Positions 24,947-34,240 of a stretch of 64,000 nt of DNA are shown in pieces. Numbering within the stretch: the stretch's first letter is position 1; each line of letters starts with the position of its first letter. The stretch spans positions 372,001 to 436,000 of the forward strand of contig NZ_LWLB01000001.1 in the NCBI RefSeq assembly GCF_001905145.1, given 5' to 3'. The notes beneath the pieces were generated by a model that worked only from the letters and a program-made list of their open reading frames with translations, was not told where the DNA came from and searched no databases. The position numbers and the translations under genes are program-made. Origin of the DNA: Nocardiopsis sp. TSRI0078 (GTDB lineage Bacteria > Actinomycetota > Actinomycetes > Streptosporangiales > Streptosporangiaceae).

Positions 24947-27547
24947 TCACAGCAGCGTCACGGGGCGTAGGGAGTTGGCCCTGTCGACGAGTTCGTAGCG
25001 TTCCGAGCGCACGGTGGCGCGCTGGGCCAGAGTGCGGTAGCGGCGTTCCAGGTTGGTCCGCACGCCCTCCTCGGTGAGCGGGCCGCCGAGCAGTTCCTCC
25101 CCGCCCGGGGCCCTACCCCCCGCGTGGAGCCAACCCAGGGCCGACTCCAGTACCTGGGCGGCCAGGCGGTCGGAGGACTCGCTGTCCAGGCCGATCCGCT
25201 CCAGGCGCCGGCCGGCCTGCACGAGGTCGGCGGCGTCCGTTCCGTGGTGCTGCGCCGCGAGCACGGCGATCAGCGCGGTCTGGGCGTGGACGTGGAGGCT
25301 GGACAGTTCCGGCACCGTGTCCAGGACCGCGATGGCCTCGGCCCGGTCCCCCTGGGCCAGGCGGATGCGGGCCAGGCCGAACGCGGCGCTGACGAAGGAG
25401 TGGTCGGTCCTCCAGACCGTCTGGAACTGGCGTGCTGCGGTTCCGTGCTCGCCGGTCCTCTCACAGGCCAGGGCCAGTCCCAGCTTGGGCGCGGCCTCAC
25501 CGGGAAGGTGGTCGTACAGCTCGTCGAAGTGGTCGCGGGCCTCGCGGAACCGGCCGGTGCTCAGCTCGGCCACCGCCAGGTGCCACATGGTGCGCCAGTC
25601 CCCGGGGACCGCCACGCTGAACTGCTGGAGGGCGTCCATGGCCTCGCCGTGGCGGCCGGCGGTGATGAGCGACCGGGCCAGCATCAGCAGGGTCTCGGGG
25701 GTGGGCTCGGGCATGGAGCGCAGCGCGGGGACGAGTTCCTCGGGGGAGAGCGTCCGGAAGCCGCGCAGGTGCTGGGCGGCGGGGTCGGCCGGGTCGATGA
25801 GGGGCGCGGGCAGCAGCGCGGCCGCCTCGGTGGGCGGGGGCGGGGCGAGCATGCGGTCGGTGTTGTGGACGCGCACGGAGCGGCCGATGGCGGAGTTCTC
25901 CCCGCCGAAGAGGGGGGAGGCGGCCGGGTGCGGTACGCCCTCCGTGTCGGAGAGGACCTCGCGCAGCACCCCGGTGAGCTGGTCGGCCATGTCGTCGGCG
26001 TCGTGGAAGCGCAGTTCGGGCTCGCTGTGGGTGGCACGGCGCAGCAGCCGGTCGAAGGACTCGTGGCGCTGGAGCAGCGGCACCGTCTCCCGCGGCGGGA
26101 TGCTGTGCGGGTGCTCGCGCATGAAGCTGAAGCGGAAGCTGAGCACGGCCAGGGCGCGGCCCACCGAATACAGGTCGGCGCTGACGGTGGGACCGGGATC
26201 GCGCAGCTCGTCCTCGGGCACCCGGTAGCCGGGGGTGGTGTAGACGGGGCTGGTGGTGTCGTCCATGCGCCGCACGCCGCCCAGGTCGATGAGCTTGATC
26301 TGCTCCTCGCTCTGGATGACGTTGTCGGGCTTGAAGTCGCAGTAGAGCAGACCCTTGGAGTGCAGGTGGCCCAGGGCGCGCAGGACCTCCAGTCCGTAGG
26401 CGATGGCCTGGTCCACGGGCAGGACCGCGTCGGGATCGTCCTCGCGGCGCTCGATGAGCAGCTCGCGCAGGGACTTGCCCCCCACGTACTCCATGACGAT
26501 GTGGCCGCCGGGGATGCCGGTGCGCGGGTCCGGGTGCCGGGAGAAGTTGATGATCTTGACGATGTTGGGGTGCTCGACCTGGGAGAGGAACGCGCGCTCG
26601 GCGGCGGCCGCCTTGTGCGCCTCGGCGTCCCCGGCGTTGAGCAGGCCCTTGAGGACCACCCAGCGGTCGTTGACGTTGCGGTCGCGGGCCAGGTAGATCC
26701 AGCCGAGTCCGCCGTGGGCCAGGCAGCCGAGCACCTCGTACTGCCCGCCGACCATGTCCCCCGGGGAGAGCTTGGGGGTGAAGGAGAACTGGGTCCCGCA
26801 CTTGCGGCAGAATCCCTCGGTGCGGCCGGGCTGGTCGTCCCGGGACCGGCCGACCCTCTCGCCGCAGTTGCCGCAGAAGCGGTTCTTCTCCGAGACGACG
26901 GGGTTGTCCATGACGGCTTCGGCGGGGTCCCGGTAGGGGACGAAGGGCACCTGGACCATGCCCATGCCGAGCATGCCCCGCGAGGAGCGGCGGCTGCCGC
27001 GCCCCGGGCTCCCGCCGCCGGCACCGGCGCCCACGGCGCCGGAGACACTGCCGGGCCCTGAGCGCCCGGAGAGCCTGACGTTGCCGGAGACGGGGTGGGA
27101 GTGCACCGGATCGCCGCCGGAGGATTCCCCTCCCGAGGGGCTGGAGGACAGCCACCGGTCGAGCGCCTCGTCCCGGCTTCCGGGCACGCCGGGTGCGCTC
27201 CCCGGGGCGGAGGGGCGGGGCGGCCTCTGCGGGTCCGGGGTCCGCGGGGGCGAGCCGAAGGACGCCTGCGGGCCCGGACCGTACCCCGAGGGGGCCTGCC
27301 GGGGCGCGGGGGCGGGGAAGGGAGCGGGCCGCCTCGGGACGGGTCCCGGGCCGCGCGGCCCCGGCACACCGGAGGGGCCGGGCGCACCGGGCGGGACCGC
27401 CGGCGCGGCTCCGGACGGAGGGGTCGGGGGTTGGTTCGGGGGGACCGGCGCCTGCGGGGGACCCGCGTCCACGGGAGCCAGCCCGCACACACCGCAGAAG
27501 CCGTCCTCGATCAGGCCGCGGCAGTCGGGGGTCGTGCACTTGGTCAT
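24947..27547 (-). CDS. pknG: Serine/threonine protein kinase PknG
   Basis: An 866-residue soluble kinase with full PknG architecture. An extra N-terminal zinc ribbon (Cys4, 9, 18, 21) and a ~200-residue Pro/Gly-rich region come first. Then the rubredoxin-like domain (Cys225, 228, 247, 250), a kinase domain (~268-540) with catalytic Lys300, YCDFKPDN (Asp404) in place of HRD, and DLG at 421-423, and C-terminal TPR repeats. In mycobacteria PknG phosphorylates GarA to steer 2-oxoglutarate metabolism in response to amino acids sensed by GlnH/GlnX, both encoded in this operon. ATG overlaps the upstream stop (ATGA). Confidence 0.94.
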   Translation of the reverse strand: MTKCTTPDCRGLIEDGFCGVCGLAPVDAGPPQAPVPPNQPPTPPSGAAPAVPPGAPGPSGVPGPRGPGPVPRRPAPFPAPAPRQAPSGYGPGPQASFGSPPRTPDPQRPPRPSAPGSAPGVPGSRDEALDRWLSSSPSGGESSGGDPVHSHPVSGNVRLSGRSGPGSVSGAVGAGAGGGSPGRGSRRSSRGMLGMGMVQVPFVPYRDPAEAVMDNPVVSEKNRFCGNCGERVGRSRDDQPGRTEGFCRKCGTQFSFTPKLSPGDMVGGQYEVLGCLAHGGLGWIYLARDRNVNDRWVVLKGLLNAGDAEAHKAAAAERAFLSQVEHPNIVKIINFSRHPDPRTGIPGGHIVMEYVGGKSLRELLIERREDDPDAVLPVDQAIAYGLEVLRALGHLHSKGLLYCDFKPDNVIQSEEQIKLIDLGGVRRMDDTTSPVYTTPGYRVPEDELRDPGPTVSADLYSVGRALAVLSFRFSFMREHPHSIPPRETVPLLQRHESFDRLLRRATHSEPELRFHDADDMADQLTGVLREVLSDTEGVPHPAASPLFGGENSAIGRSVRVHNTDRMLAPPPPTEAAALLPAPLIDPADPAAQHLRGFRTLSPEELVPALRSMPEPTPETLLMLARSLITAGRHGEAMDALQQFSVAVPGDWRTMWHLAVAELSTGRFREARDHFDELYDHLPGEAAPKLGLALACERTGEHGTAARQFQTVWRTDHSFVSAAFGLARIRLAQGDRAEAIAVLDTVPELSSLHVHAQTALIAVLAAQHHGTDAADLVQAGRRLERIGLDSESSDRLAAQVLESALGWLHAGGRAPGGEELLGGPLTEEGVRTNLERRYRTLAQRATVRSERYELVDRANSLRPVTLL

Positions 27548-28839
27548 CTGCTCACACCACCATCGCTCTCGCCGTCTGACGCGCCCTCGTCCGGTGTGGT
27601 TCTGTTCGCGGGGGTGCCGGTTCCCCCGAGCTCCTGGAGCGCGCGCTGGTACGAGGACAGGGCCACCGTGGCCGCGCGCAGGTCGCAGGGGGCGGTCCAC
27701 AGCTCCCAGTGCGCCACGCGGTGGAGCCCGACCAAGCGCTCGTCCTCGGCGACCCCGAGCCGGACCGCGCGGGCCCGGTAGGCGTCCAGGCGGCCGCGGA
27801 GCTCGGCGCGGCGGTGCAGGAGCCCGGTGAGGTCGGCCTCGCGCCCGTGCGCGTCGTCGGCGGCCTCGTGGACGGTGCGCTGCAGCTCGCCGAAGCGCGC
27901 GCCGAGTTCGCGCCACCGGCTCCGGGAGCGCAGGGCGTCCATGTCCGCGATACCGTCCCTCAGCCCGGGGAGGGGGTCGGGGACCTCGATCGGGTGGGGT
28001 GAGGAGATCTTGGCGACGACCTGTTCGCGCAGTCGGCGGACGCGGGCGAGGACCTCGCCGACGCCGTCGATGGCGGATCGGAGCCGCTCGACGCTCTCGG
28101 TGTAGGAGTCGCGCATGCGCAGGGCGTCGCGGAGCTCGCCGCGTACGCGCTCCAGCCGCAGGCGCAGCCCTTCGAGGGAGGAGGTGTCCACGTGTCCCCC
28201 CTCGACGAGCGAGAGGGGGTCGCACCGCACGGTGGTGCCCACCGCGTCCAGGTCGGCGCGCAGGGCCTCGTGCTCGCTCTCACCGAGTCCGACCAGGTCG
28301 GAGAGGGTGCAGATCTCGTGCCACATGGCGTCGAGCCCGGCCAGGCGCGGGTGGAGGGCGTCCCAGGCCGTCTCGACGGCCGAGATGACCTCGGTGGCCT
28401 CCTCGTAGTCGGCCGACATGCGGGCGACGGCGGCGGCGAGGGTGGTGGACTCCCCGTCTGTGTGGAGCAGTCCGCGCCCGTCCAGCGGGACGTCCCTGTC
28501 GGGCAGCGGCACGGAGTCGCCGTTGAGCAGGAAGGTCAGGAGGGCCTGGTCCTCGGGGCCGCCGCCTCCGGAGACACGGAGGTCCCGGGCGCGGTCGACG
28601 ACGCGGCGGAAGGCGTCGTAGACCGTCCACAGGCTGTGGATGTGGCCGTCGGCGTGCTTCCAGCGCCGACGGGTGCGTCCGACGAGGTCGGCTCCCCGGA
28701 GCATCCGGTGGCCGACGTGGCCGTCCAGGTCGGTGAGGTCGAGGGCGATCCGGTCGGCCTCGCCGCGCACACGGTTGAGCGCGTGGTCGATGCCCTCCCA
28801 GCTCATGGGCGGCGTGCTCGCCCCAGACGCGCTGGCCAC
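27544..28839 (-). CDS. Helical coiled-coil protein, first gene of the PknG operon
   Basis: A 431-residue soluble protein that is nearly all alpha-helical with long charged heptad-like stretches (for example VERLRSAIDGVGEVLARVRRL). No catalytic motif, signal or membrane segment is seen and no family is recognised. Its TGA overlaps the ATG of pknG, so it is translationally coupled to the kinase and likely a partner or scaffold. GTG at 28839 is supported by AAGGAA 9 bases upstream; ATG at 28806 is an alternative. The ~200 bases beyond the start (28840-29041) hold no gene and should contain the operon promoter. Confidence 0.78.
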   Translation of the reverse strand: MASASGASTPPMSWEGIDHALNRVRGEADRIALDLTDLDGHVGHRMLRGADLVGRTRRRWKHADGHIHSLWTVYDAFRRVVDRARDLRVSGGGGPEDQALLTFLLNGDSVPLPDRDVPLDGRGLLHTDGESTTLAAAVARMSADYEEATEVISAVETAWDALHPRLAGLDAMWHEICTLSDLVGLGESEHEALRADLDAVGTTVRCDPLSLVEGGHVDTSSLEGLRLRLERVRGELRDALRMRDSYTESVERLRSAIDGVGEVLARVRRLREQVVAKISSPHPIEVPDPLPGLRDGIADMDALRSRSRWRELGARFGELQRTVHEAADDAHGREADLTGLLHRRAELRGRLDAYRARAVRLGVAEDERLVGLHRVAHWELWTAPCDLRAATVALSSYQRALQELGGTGTPANRTTPDEGASDGESDGGVSR

Positions 28840-29041
28840 CTACCGTATTCCTTCCGGCGTCCTCGGTCCTGCGCCCGTCCCGGGCGTGAACGGTCGATGT
28901 TCCTTTACCTAGACAAGAGTCTGGCGTCGACCCACCGGAACCACAAGGGAAAGGGCGGTTTGCGGCCACGAACGGCCACATATGCCGTGTTTGCGAAACA
29001 AGAGCACCATGACACGACACATGGCTCTCCCATCACAGGAG

Positions 29042-29614
29042 TCACGTCCCACCCGTACTCCGCCGGTGCCCGTCCGTGCTTCGGGGTGTGTGGGCCAGGA
29101 CGAAACGGGCCCGTTCGGCGACCGGTACGCGCGGCAGTTCCACCAGTTCGTATCCGCACGCCGGGTAGGCCCGCACCATCGCCCGGTAGGTGCGCTCGGC
29201 CTCCTCGGGGGACTGGTGGCGCTCGGCGTCGCCGGTGAAGATCTCGGGCCACGGCGGGGCGATGAACACCCTGCGGCGGTACCGGAACCGGCGGGCCGCC
29301 TCGGTGACGTGCTCCGGGACCGGCAGGCCGCGCAGCAGGAAGTACCCGACCATGTCGGGGACGCCCCGGTCGCAGAAGACCGGCCCGGGCAGGGCCGCGG
29401 CCTCGCGGTGGGTGCGCATCTCCCACGCGAGCATGAGTTCGGCGAAGAGGTCGTCGTCGTGCCAGGCCAGACCTCGGCCGCCGATCTCCCTCTGGTCCCG
29501 GATGATCGCCCGTCCGGCCTCGGTCGTGCGCGCGTAACCGAGCGAGGCCAGGTGGTCGAGCAGGGTGGTCTTGCCCGATCCCGGGCCTCCGGTGACGACG
29601 ACGAGGTGGTCCAT
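29042..29614 (-). CDS. P-loop ATP-binding protein (AAA_28-like)
   Basis: A 190-residue P-loop protein: Walker A is VVTGGPGSGKTTLLDHL at residue ~6, and there are kinase-like segments TTEAGRAIIRDQ, FCDRGVPDMVGYFL and RRRVFIAPPWPEIF. The whole resembles small NTPases annotated as ATP/GTP-binding or nucleotide kinase-like (AAA_28). The substrate is unknown. GGGAGAG lies before the ATG. It lies downstream of the glycosyltransferase gene on the same strand, but a strong hairpin between them (29683-29716) suggests that it is transcribed separately or at a reduced level. Confidence 0.8.
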   Translation of the reverse strand: MDHLVVVTGGPGSGKTTLLDHLASLGYARTTEAGRAIIRDQREIGGRGLAWHDDDLFAELMLAWEMRTHREAAALPGPVFCDRGVPDMVGYFLLRGLPVPEHVTEAARRFRYRRRVFIAPPWPEIFTGDAERHQSPEEAERTYRAMVRAYPACGYELVELPRVPVAERARFVLAHTPRSTDGHRRSTGGT

Positions 29615-29682
29615 GGTCTCTCCCAGTGGTGTCGGGCGGGTGTTCCGGTCCGGGACGCGGAGGGCGCGGCAGACGCGGCAGA

Positions 29683-29716
29683 CCGGGGCGCCGCGTCCGA
29701 GGACGCGGCGCCCCGG
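29683..29716 (-). terminator. Terminator hairpin after the glycosyltransferase gene
   Basis: A 16-bp perfect stem (29683-29698 against 29701-29716) with a two-base loop lies 12 bases beyond the glycosyltransferase stop on the minus strand. It is strong enough to end transcription before the ATPase gene. Confidence 0.75.
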
Positions 29717-29727
29717 AGGGAACCGCC

Positions 29728-30897
29728 CTAACCGGGCAGTTCCGCCTCGATCAGGTCGGCCGCGTAGGAGGTGCCGCCGGCCTGGAGCCGGGCGCTGATG
29801 TCGGCCAGCCTGCGGGCGACCTCCGGATCGGAGGCCAGCTCCAGCAGCGTCGAGCGCAGCAGGTCCGCGGTGGCGTCCGCGGTGTCGATCCGCCGGGCGA
29901 CGCCGAGCTCCTCCAGGCGGTCGGCGTTGCCGAACTGGTCGACGGCCTGCGGGACGGCGATCATCGGGACCCCGCTGTACAGGCCCTCGCTGGAGCCTCC
30001 CATGCCGGCGTGGGTGACGAAGGCGTCGGCCTGGCGCAGGACGGCCAGCTGCGGCACCCAGGAGTGCGTCTCGACGTTGGCGGGGGCCTCCCCCAGCTCG
30101 GCCGGGTCCATGTACTTGCCGATCTGCAGCACCACGTGCCACCCGGGCAGGTCGCCGAAGGCCTTCAGGCACTCGCGGTAGAACCCCGGCTGGTTGGTGT
30201 AGGCCGATCCCAGGGAGACCAGCAGGACCTTCCCGGCGTCCGCGGGGCGGGTCCACTCCCCCTGGTCGGCCCGCTCTCCCAGGCACGGCCCGACGAAGGT
30301 GACCGTGTCGGGCACGGTGTCGGCGAACGGCTGCATCTCGCGCGGGATCATCGCCAGCGACCGCTCCGGACGTGCGACGAAGGAGGTGTGGTCCAGGCCG
30401 GTGACGCCGTTCTCGGCCAGCCAGGCGTCCATCTTCCCGAAGTGCTCCGCCGCTCCGGGCAGGGAGCGCACCTCCGCCATGGCGGTGTCGCCGTAGTCCG
30501 CCCAGGCCACGTAGGTGGGCGAGAGCTGCACGGACGGGATGCCCCAGCCGATGCCGAGCATCCGGGCGCCGTAGCCCGCGATGTCGTACAGGAACAGGTC
30601 GGGGCGGTCGGCACCGTAGGCGGCCCGCAGGACGGGCAGCTGGGTGATCGCCTCGTCCAGGAAGACGTCCATCCCCGCGACCGGGTCGTCCGGCCACTCC
30701 TCGTCCCCGGTGGGCAGGGTCGTGGCGTACGGGACGAGTTCGGCGCCGGTTCCGGTGACCAGGTCGGCCATCACGGGGTCGTTGGCGTAGGTGACGCGGT
30801 GTCCCCGGTCCACCAGCTCACGGATGATCTCCAGGCTGGGCAGGGTGTGGCTCACGGCGGGGATGCCGATCATGGCGATGTGGGCGCGACGGTGCAT
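29728..30897 (-). CDS. Macrolide-type glycosyltransferase (GT1, MGT/OleD-like)
   Basis: A 389-residue GT-B enzyme. The N-terminal half starts HIAMIGIPAVSHTLPSLEIIRELVDRGHRVTY, with the acceptor-site His of GT1 enzymes. The C-terminal donor-binding half has VETHSWVPQLAVLRQADAFVTHAGMGGSSEGLYSGVPMIAVPQAVDQ, the UDP-sugar signature of the MGT/OleD family. Such enzymes inactivate macrolides by glucosylation, or decorate natural products. No polyketide genes are near, so a resistance or detoxification role is more likely than biosynthesis; the substrate is not predictable. GGAGAAG precedes the ATG. The next ~310 bases (30898-31207) contain no gene. Confidence 0.88.
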   Translation of the reverse strand: MHRRAHIAMIGIPAVSHTLPSLEIIRELVDRGHRVTYANDPVMADLVTGTGAELVPYATTLPTGDEEWPDDPVAGMDVFLDEAITQLPVLRAAYGADRPDLFLYDIAGYGARMLGIGWGIPSVQLSPTYVAWADYGDTAMAEVRSLPGAAEHFGKMDAWLAENGVTGLDHTSFVARPERSLAMIPREMQPFADTVPDTVTFVGPCLGERADQGEWTRPADAGKVLLVSLGSAYTNQPGFYRECLKAFGDLPGWHVVLQIGKYMDPAELGEAPANVETHSWVPQLAVLRQADAFVTHAGMGGSSEGLYSGVPMIAVPQAVDQFGNADRLEELGVARRIDTADATADLLRSTLLELASDPEVARRLADISARLQAGGTSYAADLIEAELPG

Positions 30898-31207
30898 CGC
30901 TGCTTCTCCAGGAGTGTGTGTCCACGGGCAGGGCTGAGGAGCACCGGCCCCGGGCGGGGCGGGTGCGCGCGGCGTCGGGGGGACGCCTGCCTCTAGCCGT
31001 AGATCTGGAGGAAGTGCACGGACCCATGCTATCCGCGGCCCGGGCGGAAAACACCCCGGGGTCTGTCTGCTCGGCCCGGAGATGCGGTTCGGACGCCGGA
31101 GGCGCCGGAGGTTCCCGCCTTCGGGGCGCCCGAGCAAGGAGGGCCCCGCGCCCCAGGCCGTCCGCCGGGGGTGGTGGGGGGCGAGGCGGAGCCCCCAGAG
31201 GCGCGGC

Positions 31208-31960
31208 CTAACGCGGCTCGTCGGGTCGCCCGGGATACCCCTCGTCGTCCTCCCGGGCCCGGTGGCGGCCGCGCCCGAAGGGCTCCTGGTCCTCCCGGTC
31301 GCCGTCGTCGAGGAGGTCCCCGTAGGTCCCGGTGGACTCCCCTCCGGACGGCTCGCCGGGGTCGCGGAGGTCGTCGAGGGCCCCCGCCTCCGGCCCCCGG
31401 AAGGCGCCGGCGGCGCCGCGGAGGCGGAACCCGGCCACGGCCATCACCGCGCCGAAGATGACGGCGTACATCGCGATCACGAGCATGACGGCCTGGGCAC
31501 CCTCCAGGGGCCAGAACCACAGCAGCAGGCCGAAGACGATCGAGAGGGCGCCGACGAAGACCAGCAGCCACTCGGAGCTGATGTGCGCGTGCAGGCGGAT
31601 GGCCGTGATGATCTCCGCGACGCCGGTGACCACCGCCCAGGCGCCGATGACGAACACCAGGGCGGCGATCGCCACGAGCGGCCAGACCAGCGCGACCAGG
31701 CCCACGATGACGCCGACGACCGCCTGCACGGCCAGGGAGAGGCGGTTGCCCGGCAGCGCCCGGTAGGCCGCGTACCCCAGGGCGGCTCCGTCGGCCAGCG
31801 CGTAGAGGCCGAAGACGATCGCCAGGGCCACCAGGGTCTTCTCCGGCCAGATCAGCGCGACCACGCCGAAGACGACGGCGGCGAACCCCCTCAGGACCAC
31901 CAGCCACCAGCTCCGGCTCAGCTCGTCGAGCAGGTCGCCGGCCAACGCGTACCGGACCAT
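31208..31960 (-). CDS. HdeD-family membrane protein
   Basis: A 250-residue membrane protein with six hydrophobic helices in pairs (WWLVVLRGFAAVVFGVVALIWP, LALAIVFGLYALADGAALGY and so on), the DUF308/HdeD pattern. The C-terminal ~65 residues are polar, acidic and probably disordered (DDLRDPGEPSGG...). HdeD is linked to acid resistance in enterobacteria, but in actinobacteria the role is unknown. AAGGAGG stands 6 bases before the ATG at 31960. It is a single gene, transcribed in the same direction as citrate synthase upstream but separated from it by a terminator. Confidence 0.85.
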   Translation of the reverse strand: MVRYALAGDLLDELSRSWWLVVLRGFAAVVFGVVALIWPEKTLVALAIVFGLYALADGAALGYAAYRALPGNRLSLAVQAVVGVIVGLVALVWPLVAIAALVFVIGAWAVVTGVAEIITAIRLHAHISSEWLLVFVGALSIVFGLLLWFWPLEGAQAVMLVIAMYAVIFGAVMAVAGFRLRGAAGAFRGPEAGALDDLRDPGEPSGGESTGTYGDLLDDGDREDQEPFGRGRHRAREDDEGYPGRPDEPR

Positions 31961-32134
31961 CGTCGCCTCCTTCCGCGGTCCCGTCCGGAACCGCATCCTG
32001 TCCCTTCCCCCGGAGTCGTACACGGGGGGCGGCTGTTCGCAAAATGCGGGAAAAGACGGAACCGGCCGCGGGTGCCCTGGTACGGGTGGTACCCGCCGCG
32101 TCCGGTACGCAACAGCGAACGCCGGGGGAGGACG

Positions 32135-32176
32135 CGAGAGCGCCCGCCCCGTCGGTGACGCGGGCGGGCGCTCTCG
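32135..32176 (-). terminator. Terminator of the citrate synthase gene
   Basis: A 15-bp perfect stem (32135-32149 with 32162-32176) and a 12-base loop lie 17 bases after the gltA stop on the minus strand. The hairpin sits between gltA and the HdeD gene. Confidence 0.75.
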
Positions 32177-32193
32177 GTGTTCTCCCGGAAGGG

Positions 32194-33483
<1,290 letters not shown>

Positions 33484-34196
33484 GCCCGAGGTCAACCTTT
33501 CCAGGCGGGGGATACGTGAGATGCGTCAGACGCGGGGCGGTCCGCCGCCACGTTCCTGCTTCACTCGTTATTGTTCTGTTTTGTTAAACGACAGTTAAGC
33601 AAAAGCATATAAGTTTCACCGATTCACGGACAGGTGACATGCAACACATACCCAGGCGTGAGCAGAATTACCGCAAGGTGAAGATTTACAAACTTTGCCA
33701 GTCGTCGATTACTCCGTGATCGCCCTGAGACGTGGAGGGCGGAACCGGGGGTCCACCCGTCGCCGCCCCTCGCCTCCTGAACCGGTCCCCTGAGCACCCC
33801 ACGACCCGGCCCGAACCCGCCCCTTCCGGCCGTCCTTCACAGAAGTGGACAGAGCCAGACGAAGCCCGGTGCGGCCGGGTGCCCGAACGCGCCCTAGTGG
33901 CCTTCTCCCAGGGTACCTTCGCCCTGATCACGGGGGTCGACACGGGGTACCCGACAACCGGTGACATTGGCCTCTGCCTGGGGCCCAGGGGCCCCGTGAG
34001 TCCCTCCGGGCACACCGGCCCGGGTTCGTCGTGGCAACAGTCTGTGCGCGGGACACGGGAGTTCACACACCGTCCGTGCGGGAGCGCGCCCGGCCCCGGC
34101 CGGCGTCCAATTCGCGCCGGTACCGCGACCGGGGGGCGACAAAGGGTTGTCCGCATTCACCCCGGGTAAACGGTCGGCGCGCTTTGCCGGAAAGGA
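33484..34196. promoter_or_regulatory. Long regulatory region upstream of gltA
   Basis: About 710 bases without a credible gene. The part nearest gltA (33560-33720) is strikingly AT-rich for this genome, with ATAAGTTT, TTGTTAAACGACAGTTAAG and a 12-mer AAAGTTTGTAAA (minus strand, 33685-33696) that resembles the RamB site of corynebacterial carbon-metabolism promoters. Frames in the remainder have poor codon use. The promoter is expected here; exact hexamers cannot be fixed by eye. Confidence 0.5.
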
Positions 34197-34224
34197 CGGC
34201 GGGCACCGGTGCCGGCGCCCGCCG
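34197..34224 (-). terminator. Terminator of prfC
   Basis: An 8-bp perfect stem CGGCGGGC / GCCCGCCG with a 12-base GC-rich loop lies 17 bases after the prfC stop on the minus strand. Confidence 0.6.
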
Positions 34225-34240
34225 GAGCGTCCCGGGGGCC

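Noticed and set aside
33686..34156. Reverse-strand open frame upstream of gltA
   Set aside because: Codon use is poor, no ribosome site is present, and it runs through the AT-rich promoter region; no recognisable protein.
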